A stretch of 64,000 bases of DNA from CAVVNP01 sp963800235 (lineage in GTDB: Bacteria > Actinomycetota > Acidimicrobiia > Acidimicrobiales > Iamiaceae): positions 124,001-188,000 of the forward strand of contig CAWDAD010000001.1 of NCBI GenBank assembly GCA_963800235.1. Reading direction: 5' to 3'. Positions 24,529 through 32,840 of the stretch are shown here, piece by piece; the stretch's first letter is position 1, and every line of letters starts with the position of its first letter. The notes below the pieces were generated by a model that ran no database searches, was not told where the DNA came from, and saw only the letters and a program-made list of their open reading frames with translations. The position numbers and the translations under genes are program-made.

Positions 24529-26583
24529 GTGACGGGGACCGAGGGTGCCGAACCGAGCTCGAGCGGCACCAGCGGCACGACCCTGGCCTCGGGCACCCCG
24601 GTGCCCTCGGCCGTCCCGAGCCCGCCGGCGCCGCTGCCGGTCGGGGCTCCCGTCGAGCTGCCCGAATCGCGCTCGTACCGCTTCAAGCGTCGGGTGCTCG
24701 GCCCCTCGCTCGCCACCGACCAGCTCGAGCACGAGCGGCTCGGCAACCCCACCGCGCTGGCGGTGTTCTCCTCCGACGCCCTGTCGTCCACGGCCTACGC
24801 CACCGAGGAGATCATCCGGGTCCTCGTCCCGGTCATCGGCTTCGCCGCCTTCAGCAGCTACGTGCTGCCCATCACCATCGCCATGGCCAGCGTCCTGGCC
24901 ATCCTGATCTTCAGCTACCGCCAGACCATCAAGGCCTACCCGTCGGCGGGGGGCGCCTACGTCGTCACCAAGGACAACATCGGCCTGCTGCCCGCCCAGG
25001 TCGCCGGCGTGTCGCTGCTCACCGACTACATCCTCACCGTGGCGGTCTCGGTGTCGGCCGGGGTGGCGGCCGTCTTCTCGCTCATCCCTTCGACGTACGC
25101 GTTCCGGGTGCCGATCGCGCTGACGTTCATCGCCATCATCGCCATCGGGAACCTGCGGGGCGTCAAGGAGTCCGGGCGGTTGTTCGCGGTCCCCACCTAC
25201 GCCTTCCTGGTCTCGATGATCTCGATGATCTGCTTCGGCGTCTTCCGCCTGGTGGCCGGCGGCATCGACCCGATCACCAAGCTGCCGGCCGACCACATCG
25301 AGATCGCCGGCCAGGGGGGCAACGCCCTGAAGGCGGCCACCATCTTCCTGGTGCTGCACGCCTTCGCCTCCGGCGGCGCCGCCGTCACGGGCGTCGAGGC
25401 CATCTCGAACGGCGTGTCGGCGTTCAAGAAGCCCGAGTGGCGCAACGCCCAGAAGACCCTCGCGGTCATGGGCCTCTGCCTCGGGTTCATGTTCATCGGC
25501 ATCTCGACGCTCGCCGCCAAGCTGCACACCATCCCGAGCGACAAGGCCACGGTGATCTCCCAGGTCGCCCGCCAGGTGTTCGGGACCAGCGCCGCCGGCC
25601 ACCTCGCCTTCGGCGTGATCCAGGTCGTGACCGTGCTGATCCTGGTGCTGGCGGCCAACACCTCCTTCGCGGACTTCCCCCGCCTGGCCAGCTTCCAGGC
25701 CGACGACGCCTTCCTGCCCAAGCAGCTCACCAAGCGCGGCCACCGACTGGTGTTCTCCAACGGGATCATCGCCTTGGCCGCCGCCGCCGCCTTCCTGGTC
25801 GTCGTGTTCGACGCCGACGTCACCAGGCTGATCCCGCTCTATGCCATCGGCGTGTTCACCAGCTTCACCCTGTCGCAGACCGGGATGGCCCGCCACCACC
25901 TGCGCCTGCGGGAGCCGAACTGGAAGCTGGGTCTGTTCATCAACGGCCTCGGCGCGGTGGTGACGCTGATCGTCGCCATCGTGATCGGCGCCACCAAGTT
26001 CGCCGACGGCGCCTACATCATCATCGCCCTGGTGCCGATCCTCGTGATCGTGCTGGTGCGGCTGAACCGCCAGTACGTCAAGGAGGACACCGAGCTCGAG
26101 AGCGAGGCCAAGGCGGCGGCCGAGGCCCCGATCCTGCGCCGCCACGCGGTGATCGTGCTCGTCGAGAAGCTCGACCGGTCCTCGGCCCGTGCCGTGCAGT
26201 ACGCCCGCACCCTCACCCCCGACGAGCTGAAGGCGGTCCACGTGGCGTGGGACGTCCGGGCGGCCGAGGACCTGGCCGAGGAGTGGCGGCGGCTCGGCCT
26301 GCAGCGGCTGCCCCTCGAGCTGGTCGACTGCCCGGACCGGCGCATCGACCGGGCCGTGCTGCAGGTGGTGGCCGAGGAGGTCGCCGGCGGCGACACCGAG
26401 GTCAGCCTGCTCATCCCCCGTCGGGAGTACCGGGGCTTCTGGCGTCGGATCCTGCACGACCGCACCGCCGAGTCGATCGCCCGGGCCATGGCCGGCATGC
26501 CCCACGTGAACGTGACGTTCGTGCCGTACCAGATGGGCGAGCACGCCCCGCTGACGCTGGAGGACGACCGTGTGGCGACGTAA
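24529..26583 (+). CDS. KimA-like potassium/amino-acid transporter (APC superfamily), copy 2
   Basis: A 684-residue tandem paralogue of the preceding gene with the same layout: membrane part (DQLEHERLGNPTALAVFSSD, KAYPSAGGAYVVTKDN, ANTSFADFPRLASFQADDAF) and a C-terminal stress-protein-like domain (HAVIVLVEKLDRSSARAVQY). Much of the core is identical between copies, while the first 60 residues and the extracellular loop near residue 245 differ. TTGACG at 24491 is a candidate -35, with a weak TTCACT -10 eight bases before the GTG. Its end overlaps the OB-fold gene by 14 bases. Confidence 0.8.
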   Translation: MTGTEGAEPSSSGTSGTTLASGTPVPSAVPSPPAPLPVGAPVELPESRSYRFKRRVLGPSLATDQLEHERLGNPTALAVFSSDALSSTAYATEEIIRVLVPVIGFAAFSSYVLPITIAMASVLAILIFSYRQTIKAYPSAGGAYVVTKDNIGLLPAQVAGVSLLTDYILTVAVSVSAGVAAVFSLIPSTYAFRVPIALTFIAIIAIGNLRGVKESGRLFAVPTYAFLVSMISMICFGVFRLVAGGIDPITKLPADHIEIAGQGGNALKAATIFLVLHAFASGGAAVTGVEAISNGVSAFKKPEWRNAQKTLAVMGLCLGFMFIGISTLAAKLHTIPSDKATVISQVARQVFGTSAAGHLAFGVIQVVTVLILVLAANTSFADFPRLASFQADDAFLPKQLTKRGHRLVFSNGIIALAAAAAFLVVVFDADVTRLIPLYAIGVFTSFTLSQTGMARHHLRLREPNWKLGLFINGLGAVVTLIVAIVIGATKFADGAYIIIALVPILVIVLVRLNRQYVKEDTELESEAKAAAEAPILRRHAVIVLVEKLDRSSARAVQYARTLTPDELKAVHVAWDVRAAEDLAEEWRRLGLQRLPLELVDCPDRRIDRAVLQVVAEEVAGGDTEVSLLIPRREYRGFWRRILHDRTAESIARAMAGMPHVNVTFVPYQMGEHAPLTLEDDRVAT

Positions 26584-26968
26584 GCCGGACGGGGCCAAGC
26601 CCGACCCCGTGCCCGAGGACGTGTCGGACGCCCACCGTCCCGGCGACCACCAGCCGGTCGAGCCGTGGAAGTCCCGGTCGGGCTCGATCGGTCCGGGCGG
26701 GGTGACCCCGATCGGCGAGGTCACCTACCGGAGCCGAGCCCGCATCCGGGGCAAGGTCCGCTCGGTGCGGGTGCGGCCCTGGGCCGACGTCCCCGCCCTC
26801 GAGTGCACCGTGGTCGACGACACGGGCGGGCTGACCGTGGTCTTCCTCGGCAGGCGGGCGGTGGGGGGCATCGGCCCCGGCACCCAGATCACCGCCGAGG
26901 GCGTCGTCGGCCAGCACCACGACCGGCTGGCACTGCTCAACCCCGCCTACGACCTGCGTCCGTTCTGA
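26570..26968 (+). CDS. OB-fold protein coupled to the transporter
   Basis: A 132-residue protein. After a charged, disordered 40 residues comes a compact OB-fold: RSRARIRGKVRSVRVRPWAD, LECTVVDDTGGLTVVFLGRR and GIGPGTQITAEGVVGQHHDR. The pattern resembles the nucleic-acid-binding OB domains of RecG/aspRS type. A similar OB-fold gene lies near an APC transporter and trkA-type genes in mycobacteria (Rv2690c-Rv2694c), so the link to potassium transport is old. It starts with GTG inside the end of the transporter gene, which suggests translational coupling. Function unknown. Confidence 0.7.
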   Translation: MWRRKPDGAKPDPVPEDVSDAHRPGDHQPVEPWKSRSGSIGPGGVTPIGEVTYRSRARIRGKVRSVRVRPWADVPALECTVVDDTGGLTVVFLGRRAVGGIGPGTQITAEGVVGQHHDRLALLNPAYDLRPF

Positions 26969-27004
26969 CCGCTCCGGCCCGGTGCGACCGGCGGCGACCA
27001 GGAC

Positions 27005-27035
27005 TTGCATAGCTATGCATGCGAACGCATAGGAT
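27005..27035 (+). promoter_or_regulatory. Leaderless argC promoter with overlapping ARG-box-like operators
   Basis: TTGCAT (27005-27010) and TAGGAT (27030-27035) form -35 and -10 boxes with a 19-base spacer; the ATG of argC is seven bases after the -10. The perfect palindrome TGCATAGCTATGCA (27006-27019) covers the -35, and a second one, ATGCGAACGCAT (27019-27030), runs into the -10. TGCATA/CGCATA half-sites resemble actinobacterial ArgR boxes, and argR is in this operon. The AT content stands out sharply from the surroundings. Confidence 0.75.
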
Positions 27036-27041
27036 GGGCGC

Positions 27042-28088
27042 ATGGCTGAGGTCGCCATCGTCGGGGCGTCGGGGTTCACCGGGGCGGAGCTCCTCCGACT
27101 CTGCGCGACCCACCCCGACCTCGAGGTGGCGGTGGCGACCGGTGACTCGCAGGCCGGCAGCCGGGCGGCGGCGGTGTACCCCAGCCTGGCCGGCGCCTAC
27201 CCGGACCTGACCTTCGACGCCTACGACCCGGACCGGGTCGACGGCCTCGACCTGGTCTTCCTGGCCCTGCCCCACGGAGCGAGCCAGGCCCTGGTGCCGG
27301 ACCTGCTCGGGCGGGTGGGGCACGTGATCGACCTGGCCGCCGACTTCCGGTTGTCCGACCCGGGCCTGTACCCCACGTGGTACGGCGAGCCCCACACCGC
27401 CCCCGAGCTGCTCGACCGGGCCGTCTACGGGCTGCCCGAGCTGTTCCGGGACGACCTGCACGGCGCCGAGCTGGTGGCCGTGCCCGGGTGCTACCCGACC
27501 ACCGCCGCCCTGGCCCTGGCCCCCCTGGTGCGGGCCGGTCTGGTCGAGCCCCACGGCATCGTCGTCGACGCGGCGTCGGGCGTCTCGGGGGCCGGCAAGG
27601 GGCCCAAGCTGGCGACCGCCTTCGCCACCGTCGAGGAGAGCTTCACCGCCTACGGCGTGCTGAACCACCGCCACACCCCCGAGATGGAGCAGACCCTCGC
27701 CCGGATGGCGTCCGGCGGGACCGCCCAGGTGCTCTTCACCCCGCACCTGGCCCCCATGACGCGGGGGATCCTGGCCACCTGCTACGCCCGCCCGGCCGGT
27801 GGTACGGCCGGGGCCGGATCGGCCATCCTGCTCGACTCGCTCCACGACGCCTACGACGCCGAGTCCTTCGTCACCGTGCTCGACGAGCCACCGGCGACCA
27901 AGTCGACCTACGGGTCGAACAGCGCCCACGTCACCGCCCTCGCCGATCCCCGCACCGGCTGGGTCGTGGCCCTGGGTGCGCTCGACAACCTGGTCAAGGG
28001 CGCGTCGGGCCAGGCCGTGCAGTGCGCCAACCTGGCCCTCGGCCTCGACGAGGGTGCCGGCCTGCCGGTGGTCGGGGTGTTCCCGTGA
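27042..28088 (+). CDS. argC: N-acetyl-gamma-glutamyl-phosphate reductase
   Basis: A 348-residue NADP enzyme making N-acetylglutamate semialdehyde. VAIVGASGFTGAELLRL at the N-terminus binds NADP; VAVPGCYPTTAALAL holds the catalytic cysteine (about residue 149); the His of the HRHTPEMEQ stretch is the partner base. First gene of the arginine operon, under the ARG-box promoter. Its stop overlaps the argB start (GTGA): argJ, which normally lies between argC and argB, is missing. Confidence 0.96.
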   Translation: MAEVAIVGASGFTGAELLRLCATHPDLEVAVATGDSQAGSRAAAVYPSLAGAYPDLTFDAYDPDRVDGLDLVFLALPHGASQALVPDLLGRVGHVIDLAADFRLSDPGLYPTWYGEPHTAPELLDRAVYGLPELFRDDLHGAELVAVPGCYPTTAALALAPLVRAGLVEPHGIVVDAASGVSGAGKGPKLATAFATVEESFTAYGVLNHRHTPEMEQTLARMASGGTAQVLFTPHLAPMTRGILATCYARPAGGTAGAGSAILLDSLHDAYDAESFVTVLDEPPATKSTYGSNSAHVTALADPRTGWVVALGALDNLVKGASGQAVQCANLALGLDEGAGLPVVGVFP

Positions 28089-28963
28089 GCGCGGTCGACC
28101 CCGCCACCCGGGCCGGGGTCCTGGTCGAGGCCCTGCCCTACCTGCGGCGGTTCCACGGCGCGGTCGTGGTGGTGAAGTACGGCGGCAACGCCATGGTCGA
28201 CCCCGCCCTGGCCGACCAGTTCGCCGCCGACGTGGTGCTGCTGCACGCGGTGGGGGTGAAGCCGGTGGTGGTGCACGGCGGCGGCCCGCAGATCGGCGCC
28301 CTGATGGGCCGCCTGGGCAAGGAGCCGGAGTTCGTCGACGGCCAGCGGGTCACCGATGCCGACACCCTCGACATCGCCCGCATGGTGCTGGTCGGCAAGG
28401 TGAACCGCGACATCGTCTCGGCGATCAACCGCCACGGCCCGGTGGCGGTCGGCCTCTCGGGCGAGGATGCCAGCCTCATCGTGGCCGACGCGCGCGACCC
28501 CGAGCTCGGCTTCGTCGGCGACGTGGCCGCGGTGAACCCGCGGATCATCAACGACCTGCTGGCCCGCGAGATCGTGCCGGTCATCGCCACCATCGGCACC
28601 GACGGGTCCGGGCAGGCCTACAACATCAACGCCGACCCGGTGGCCGGCGCCATCGCCGTCGCCCTCGATGCCGAGAAGGTCATCTACCTCACCGACGTGC
28701 CCGGGCTGATGGCGGATCCCGCCGACCCGGACACCCTGATCGGCGCCACCACCGCCGGGAGGCTGAAGGTGATGATCGACGACGGCGTCCTGACCGGCGG
28801 GATGATCCCGAAGGTGGCGGCGTGCATCCAGGCCGTCGAGCGAGGGGTCCGGTCGGCCCACATCCTCGACGGCCGCACCCCGCACGTGGCGCTGCTCGAG
28901 CTGTTCACCGACCACGGCGTCGGCACCATGATCACCCGCCACGACCCGGAGGGCTCGCGATGA
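28085..28963 (+). CDS. argB: Acetylglutamate kinase
   Basis: A 292-residue amino-acid kinase. VVVVKYGGNAM (phosphate-binding lysine), KPVVVHGGGPQIG and IYLTDVPGLM are family motifs. The N-terminal helix (about residues 5-22, AGVLVEALPYLRRFHG) is the one that in arginine-sensitive kinases forms hexamers, so feedback inhibition by arginine is plausible. GTG start inside the argC stop; ATGA overlap with argD. Confidence 0.96.
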   Translation: MSAVDPATRAGVLVEALPYLRRFHGAVVVVKYGGNAMVDPALADQFAADVVLLHAVGVKPVVVHGGGPQIGALMGRLGKEPEFVDGQRVTDADTLDIARMVLVGKVNRDIVSAINRHGPVAVGLSGEDASLIVADARDPELGFVGDVAAVNPRIINDLLAREIVPVIATIGTDGSGQAYNINADPVAGAIAVALDAEKVIYLTDVPGLMADPADPDTLIGATTAGRLKVMIDDGVLTGGMIPKVAACIQAVERGVRSAHILDGRTPHVALLELFTDHGVGTMITRHDPEGSR

Positions 28964-30219
28964 GCAGCTCGGCCACGACCCCCCAGCAGAGCGCCCCGAC
29001 CCCGGGGGCCGTCCACGCCGCCGCCATGGGCTCCGACCTCGACCGCTGCCCGCTGATGCCGACCTACGGCGCGCCGCGCGTCCAGTTCGTGCGGGGCGAG
29101 GGCTCGTGGCTGTGGGACCGGCAGGGCAACCGCTACCTCGACCTGCTGTCGGGGCTGGCGGTGACCAGCCTGGGCCATGCCCACCCGGCGGTGGCCGAGG
29201 CGCTGGCCCGGCAGGCCGGCACGCTGCTGCACGTCTCCAACCTGTTCGGCACCGAGCCGGGCTGGGAGGTGGCCCGGACCCTCGACCGGCTGCTCGGCGG
29301 CGGTGGCCAGGTCTTCTTCTGCAACTCGGGCGCCGAGGCCAACGAGGCGGCGATCAAGCTGGCCCGCCGGTGGGCGGGCCACGGGCGCCACACGGTGCTG
29401 AGCGCCTACGGCTCCTTCCACGGCCGCACCCTCGCGACCCTCCACGCCACGGGGCAGCCCGAGAAGCACGAGGCCTTCCAGCCCCTTCCGGAGGGCTTCC
29501 GGCACGTGGCGTGGGACGACCTCGACGCCCTCGAGGCGGCCGTCGACCCGACCGTGGCCGCCGTGCTGCTCGAGGCGGTGCAGGGCGAGGGCGGCGTCAA
29601 CCCGGCCTCGCACGCCTACCTGCGCGGCGTCCGCGAGCTGTGCGACGAGCGGAACCTGCTGCTGATGGTCGACGAGGTGCAGACCGGGCTCGGGCGCACC
29701 GGGGCGTGGTTCGCGCACCAGCACGCCGGGATCACCCCGGACGTGGTCACCATGGCCAAGGCGCTCGGCAACGGGGTGCCCATCGGTGCCTGCTGGGCCC
29801 CCGTCGACGTGGCCGCCGCCTTCCGGCCCGGCGACCACGCGACCACCTTCGGCGGTCAGCCCCTCGCCGCATCGGCCGCCCAGGCGGTCCTCGGGGTCAT
29901 GGAGCGCGAGGACGTCCCGGCCCGGGCGACCCGGGCGGGGGAGCGGTTCCGCCAGCGGCTGTCCGGGCTGGACGGGGTGGCCGGGGTGCGGGGGCTGGGC
30001 CTGCTGCTCGCCGTCGAGCTGGCCGACGCCGACGCCCGGACGGTGGCGGCGCGGGCGCTCGACGAGGGCCTGGTGGTCAACGCCGTCACCCCCACCGCGC
30101 TCCGACTGGCGCCCTCTTTGCTGATCACCGATGACGAGGTCGACCGGGGGGTGGCGATGCTGGCCGAGGTGCTCGACGCCGGCCGCGGGTCGGGCGGCGG
30201 GGACGGGTCGGCGCCGTGA
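28960..30219 (+). CDS. argD: Acetylornithine aminotransferase
   Basis: A 419-residue PLP enzyme. FCNSGAEANEAAIKLAR, YGSFHGRTLATLHATG, LLMVDEVQTGLGRTG and the lysine of TMAKALGNGVPIGA are the class III aminotransferase landmarks; TTFGGQPL binds the phosphate of the neighbouring subunit. It has a 30-residue N-terminal extension of low complexity. Starts ATG in the argB stop and ends in a GTGA overlap with argF. Confidence 0.96.
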   Translation: MSSSATTPQQSAPTPGAVHAAAMGSDLDRCPLMPTYGAPRVQFVRGEGSWLWDRQGNRYLDLLSGLAVTSLGHAHPAVAEALARQAGTLLHVSNLFGTEPGWEVARTLDRLLGGGGQVFFCNSGAEANEAAIKLARRWAGHGRHTVLSAYGSFHGRTLATLHATGQPEKHEAFQPLPEGFRHVAWDDLDALEAAVDPTVAAVLLEAVQGEGGVNPASHAYLRGVRELCDERNLLLMVDEVQTGLGRTGAWFAHQHAGITPDVVTMAKALGNGVPIGACWAPVDVAAAFRPGDHATTFGGQPLAASAAQAVLGVMEREDVPARATRAGERFRQRLSGLDGVAGVRGLGLLLAVELADADARTVAARALDEGLVVNAVTPTALRLAPSLLITDDEVDRGVAMLAEVLDAGRGSGGGDGSAP

Positions 30220-31106
30220 GCGGCCACCTCCTCGAGATCGACGACCTCACCGCCGACGAGCTGGCCGCGGTGCTCGAGGCCTGCCGGCGGCCGGATCCGC
30301 CGTCGGTGCTGGCCGGCAAGGGGGCGGCGCTGCTGTTCGAGAAGCCCTCCGCCCGCACCCGGCACTCCACCGAGATGGCCGTGGTCCAGCTCGGCGGGCA
30401 CCCCATCACCGTCCGGGCCGACGAGGTCGCCCTCGACGTGCGGGAGAGCGTCGAGGACGTCACCCGCACGCTGGCCTGCTACCACGCCGCCATCGGCGCC
30501 CGCGTCTTCGAGCACGCCAAGGTCGAGCGCATGGCGGCGGTGTCGCCGGTGCCGGTGGTGAACCTCCTGTCCGACGACGCCCACCCGCTGCAGGCGATCG
30601 CCGACCTGCTGACGGTGGCCGAGGTGTTCGGCGACGTCGAGGGCCGCACCGTCGCCTACGTCGGCGATCCCAACAACGTCTTCCGGTCGCTGGCGCTGGC
30701 CGCCGCCCTGACCGGGGTGCACGTGCGCTTCGCCGGCCCACCCAGCCATCCGCCGCGCCCGGCCGACCTCGATCGGATCGCCGCCGCCGGCGAGCCGGTG
30801 GCGGTGTGCGCCCGGCCCGAGGAGGCCGTGGAGGGCGCCGACGTGGTGTACGCCGACGTCTGGTACTCGATGGGCCAGGAAGCCGAGGCGGTCGAGCGCC
30901 GGCGCCAGTTCGAGGGCTTCACCATCGACGCCGCCCTGCTCGACCGGGCCGGTCCCGACGCCGTGCTGCTGCACTGCCTGCCCGCCCATCGCGGCGACGA
31001 GGTCACCGCCGACGCGGTCGACGGGCCTCGCAGCCGGGTGTGGCAGCAGGCGGCCAACCGGCTCCCCGCCGCCCGCGGCGCGCTCCTCTGGCTGCTGGAG
31101 GCCTGA
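30216..31106 (+). CDS. argF: Ornithine carbamoyltransferase
   Basis: A 296-residue transferase making citrulline. Carbamoyl-phosphate loop FEKPSARTRHS (usual form STRTR; here the threonine is alanine), ACYHAAIGARVFEH region, LLSDDAHPLQAIADLL (HPxQ) and LLHCLPAHRG (catalytic cysteine, ornithine binding). The order and overlaps with argD leave little doubt, although SARTR departs from the OTCase consensus. GTG start overlapping argD; argR begins one base after its stop. Confidence 0.92.
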   Translation: MSGHLLEIDDLTADELAAVLEACRRPDPPSVLAGKGAALLFEKPSARTRHSTEMAVVQLGGHPITVRADEVALDVRESVEDVTRTLACYHAAIGARVFEHAKVERMAAVSPVPVVNLLSDDAHPLQAIADLLTVAEVFGDVEGRTVAYVGDPNNVFRSLALAAALTGVHVRFAGPPSHPPRPADLDRIAAAGEPVAVCARPEEAVEGADVVYADVWYSMGQEAEAVERRRQFEGFTIDAALLDRAGPDAVLLHCLPAHRGDEVTADAVDGPRSRVWQQAANRLPAARGALLWLLEA

Positions 31107-31107
31107 C

Positions 31108-31596
31108 GTGCCGCCGAGCAGCCGCCTGGCCAAGCCGCAGCGCCAGCACCTCATCACCCGCCTCCTGCAGCGGGAGGCGGTCACCAGCCAGGAGCAGCTG
31201 GTCGACCTGCTGGCCGAGGAGGGCGTCGAGAGCACCCAGGCCACCGTGTCGCGCGACCTGCTCGACCTCGGCGCCATCAAGGTGCGGCTCGCCCAGGGCG
31301 ACCCCGTGTACGCCATCCCGGAGCTGCCCACCGAGCAGCAGGCGCCCGACGACCACCTGCGGCGGGTGTTCGGCGACTGGGTGGTCGAGGTGGCGGCCTC
31401 GGCGAACCTGGTCGTGCTGCGCACCCCGCCCGGGTCCGCCCACGTGGTGGGCTCGGCCCTGGACCGGGCCAACCTCCCCGACGTGCTCGGCACCGTGGCC
31501 GGTGACGACACCCTGATGGTGGTGGTGCGCGACGGCGTCGCCGGGCGCGCCGTGGCCGACCACCTCTCCGACCTGGCCGGGCTCTCGCCCGCCTGA
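31108..31596 (+). CDS. argR: Arginine repressor ArgR
   Basis: A 162-residue hexameric regulator. The N-terminal winged helix shows RQHLITRLLQREAVTSQEQL and TQATVSRDLLDLGAIKV, which contacts the operator; the C-terminal domain VLGTVAGDDTLMVVVRD binds arginine. It most likely acts on the palindromes before argC. The GTG start follows the argF stop by one base. Confidence 0.95.
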   Translation: MPPSSRLAKPQRQHLITRLLQREAVTSQEQLVDLLAEEGVESTQATVSRDLLDLGAIKVRLAQGDPVYAIPELPTEQQAPDDHLRRVFGDWVVEVAASANLVVLRTPPGSAHVVGSALDRANLPDVLGTVAGDDTLMVVVRDGVAGRAVADHLSDLAGLSPA

Positions 31597-31631
31597 CCCC
31601 CCCGAGAACCGAGAGCAGAGGAGCGACGACG

Positions 31632-32840
31632 GTGGCGAAGCGAGTGGTGCTGGCCTACAGCGGTGGGCTCGACACGTCGGTGGCGGTCCGGTGGATGATC
31701 GAGGAGCTCGGCGTCGAGGTGGTGTGCCTGGCCGTCGACGTCGGTCAGGCCGCCGAGGACTGGGAGGTGGTCCGGGCCCGGGCCCTGGCCGCCGGCGCCG
31801 TGGAGGCCGAGGTGGTCGACGCCCGCTCCGAGTTCGCCGAGGACTTCGTGGCCCCGGCCCTCAAGGCCAACGCCATGTACGAGGGCCGGTACCCGCTGGT
31901 GTCGGCGCTCTCCCGGCCGGTGATCGTCAAGCACCTGGTGTCCGCCGCCCGCCGCCACCACGCCGACGCGGTCGCCCACGGCTGCACCGGCAAGGGCAAC
32001 GACCAGGTGCGGTTCGAGGTCAGCACCCGTGCCCTCGACCCCGGCCTCGAGGTGATCGCCCCGGTGCGGGGCTGGGGCATGACGCGGGAGGAGTCGATCC
32101 TCTACGCCTACCGCCACGACATCCCGATCGTGGCGACCAAGGAGAAGGTGTACTCGATCGACGACAACCTCTGGGGCCGGGCGATCGAGTGCGGCGAGAT
32201 GGAGGACCCGTGGGCGGTCCCGCCGCCGGGCGTGTGGCTGCTCACCAGGCCCACCGCGACCGAGCCCCGTGACGTCGAGATCGGGTTCGAGCACGGCGTG
32301 CCGGTGTCCGTCGACGGCGAGCGGTTGAGCATGGTCGAGATCATCGCCGTGCTGAACCGGCTGGTCGGCAGCTACGGCTGGGGCCGCATCGACATGGTCG
32401 AGAACCGCCGGGTCGGCATCAAGAGCCGCGAGACCTACGAGTGCCCGGCCAGCCTGGCGCTGATCCTGGCCCACAAGGACCTCGAGTCCATCTGCCTGGA
32501 GCGCGACCTCGACCGGGAGAAGGCGCGCATCGAGCCGCGCTACGCCGAGCTGATCTACGACGGCCTCTGGTTCTCGCCGCTGAAGCAGGCGTTGGACGCC
32601 TTCATCGACACCAGCCAGGCACCGGTGAGCGGCGACGTCCGCCTCCACCTGGCCCCGAACAGCTGCGAGGTGACGGGGCGGCGCAGCCCCCACAGCCTGT
32701 ACGACTACTCCCTGGCGACCTACGACAGCGCCGACTCGTTCCGCCACGAGGACTCCGCCGGCTTCGTGCGCCTCTGGGGGCTGGGCATCGAGACCTGGGC
32801 GTCCCGCCAGGGTGCCGAGCGACCCGACGTCGGCCTGTGA
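31632..32840 (+). CDS. argG: Argininosuccinate synthase
   Basis: A 402-residue enzyme joining citrulline and aspartate with ATP. VVLAYSGGLDTSVAVRWM is the ATP pyrophosphatase P-loop; AHGCTGKGNDQVRFE and the DNLWGRAIECG stretch are typical. A GAGGAG ribosome site precedes the GTG. It overlaps argH by GTGA. Confidence 0.97.
   Translation: MAKRVVLAYSGGLDTSVAVRWMIEELGVEVVCLAVDVGQAAEDWEVVRARALAAGAVEAEVVDARSEFAEDFVAPALKANAMYEGRYPLVSALSRPVIVKHLVSAARRHHADAVAHGCTGKGNDQVRFEVSTRALDPGLEVIAPVRGWGMTREESILYAYRHDIPIVATKEKVYSIDDNLWGRAIECGEMEDPWAVPPPGVWLLTRPTATEPRDVEIGFEHGVPVSVDGERLSMVEIIAVLNRLVGSYGWGRIDMVENRRVGIKSRETYECPASLALILAHKDLESICLERDLDREKARIEPRYAELIYDGLWFSPLKQALDAFIDTSQAPVSGDVRLHLAPNSCEVTGRRSPHSLYDYSLATYDSADSFRHEDSAGFVRLWGLGIETWASRQGAERPDVGL

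Noticed and set aside
18760..26724. A very long open frame on the minus strand, more than 2600 codons, opposite pheS, pheT and the transporters
   Set aside because: In DNA this GC-rich the strand opposite a gene often stays open. The translation is low-complexity Gly/Arg/Asp/His without any domain, and real genes with full motifs occupy the plus strand.
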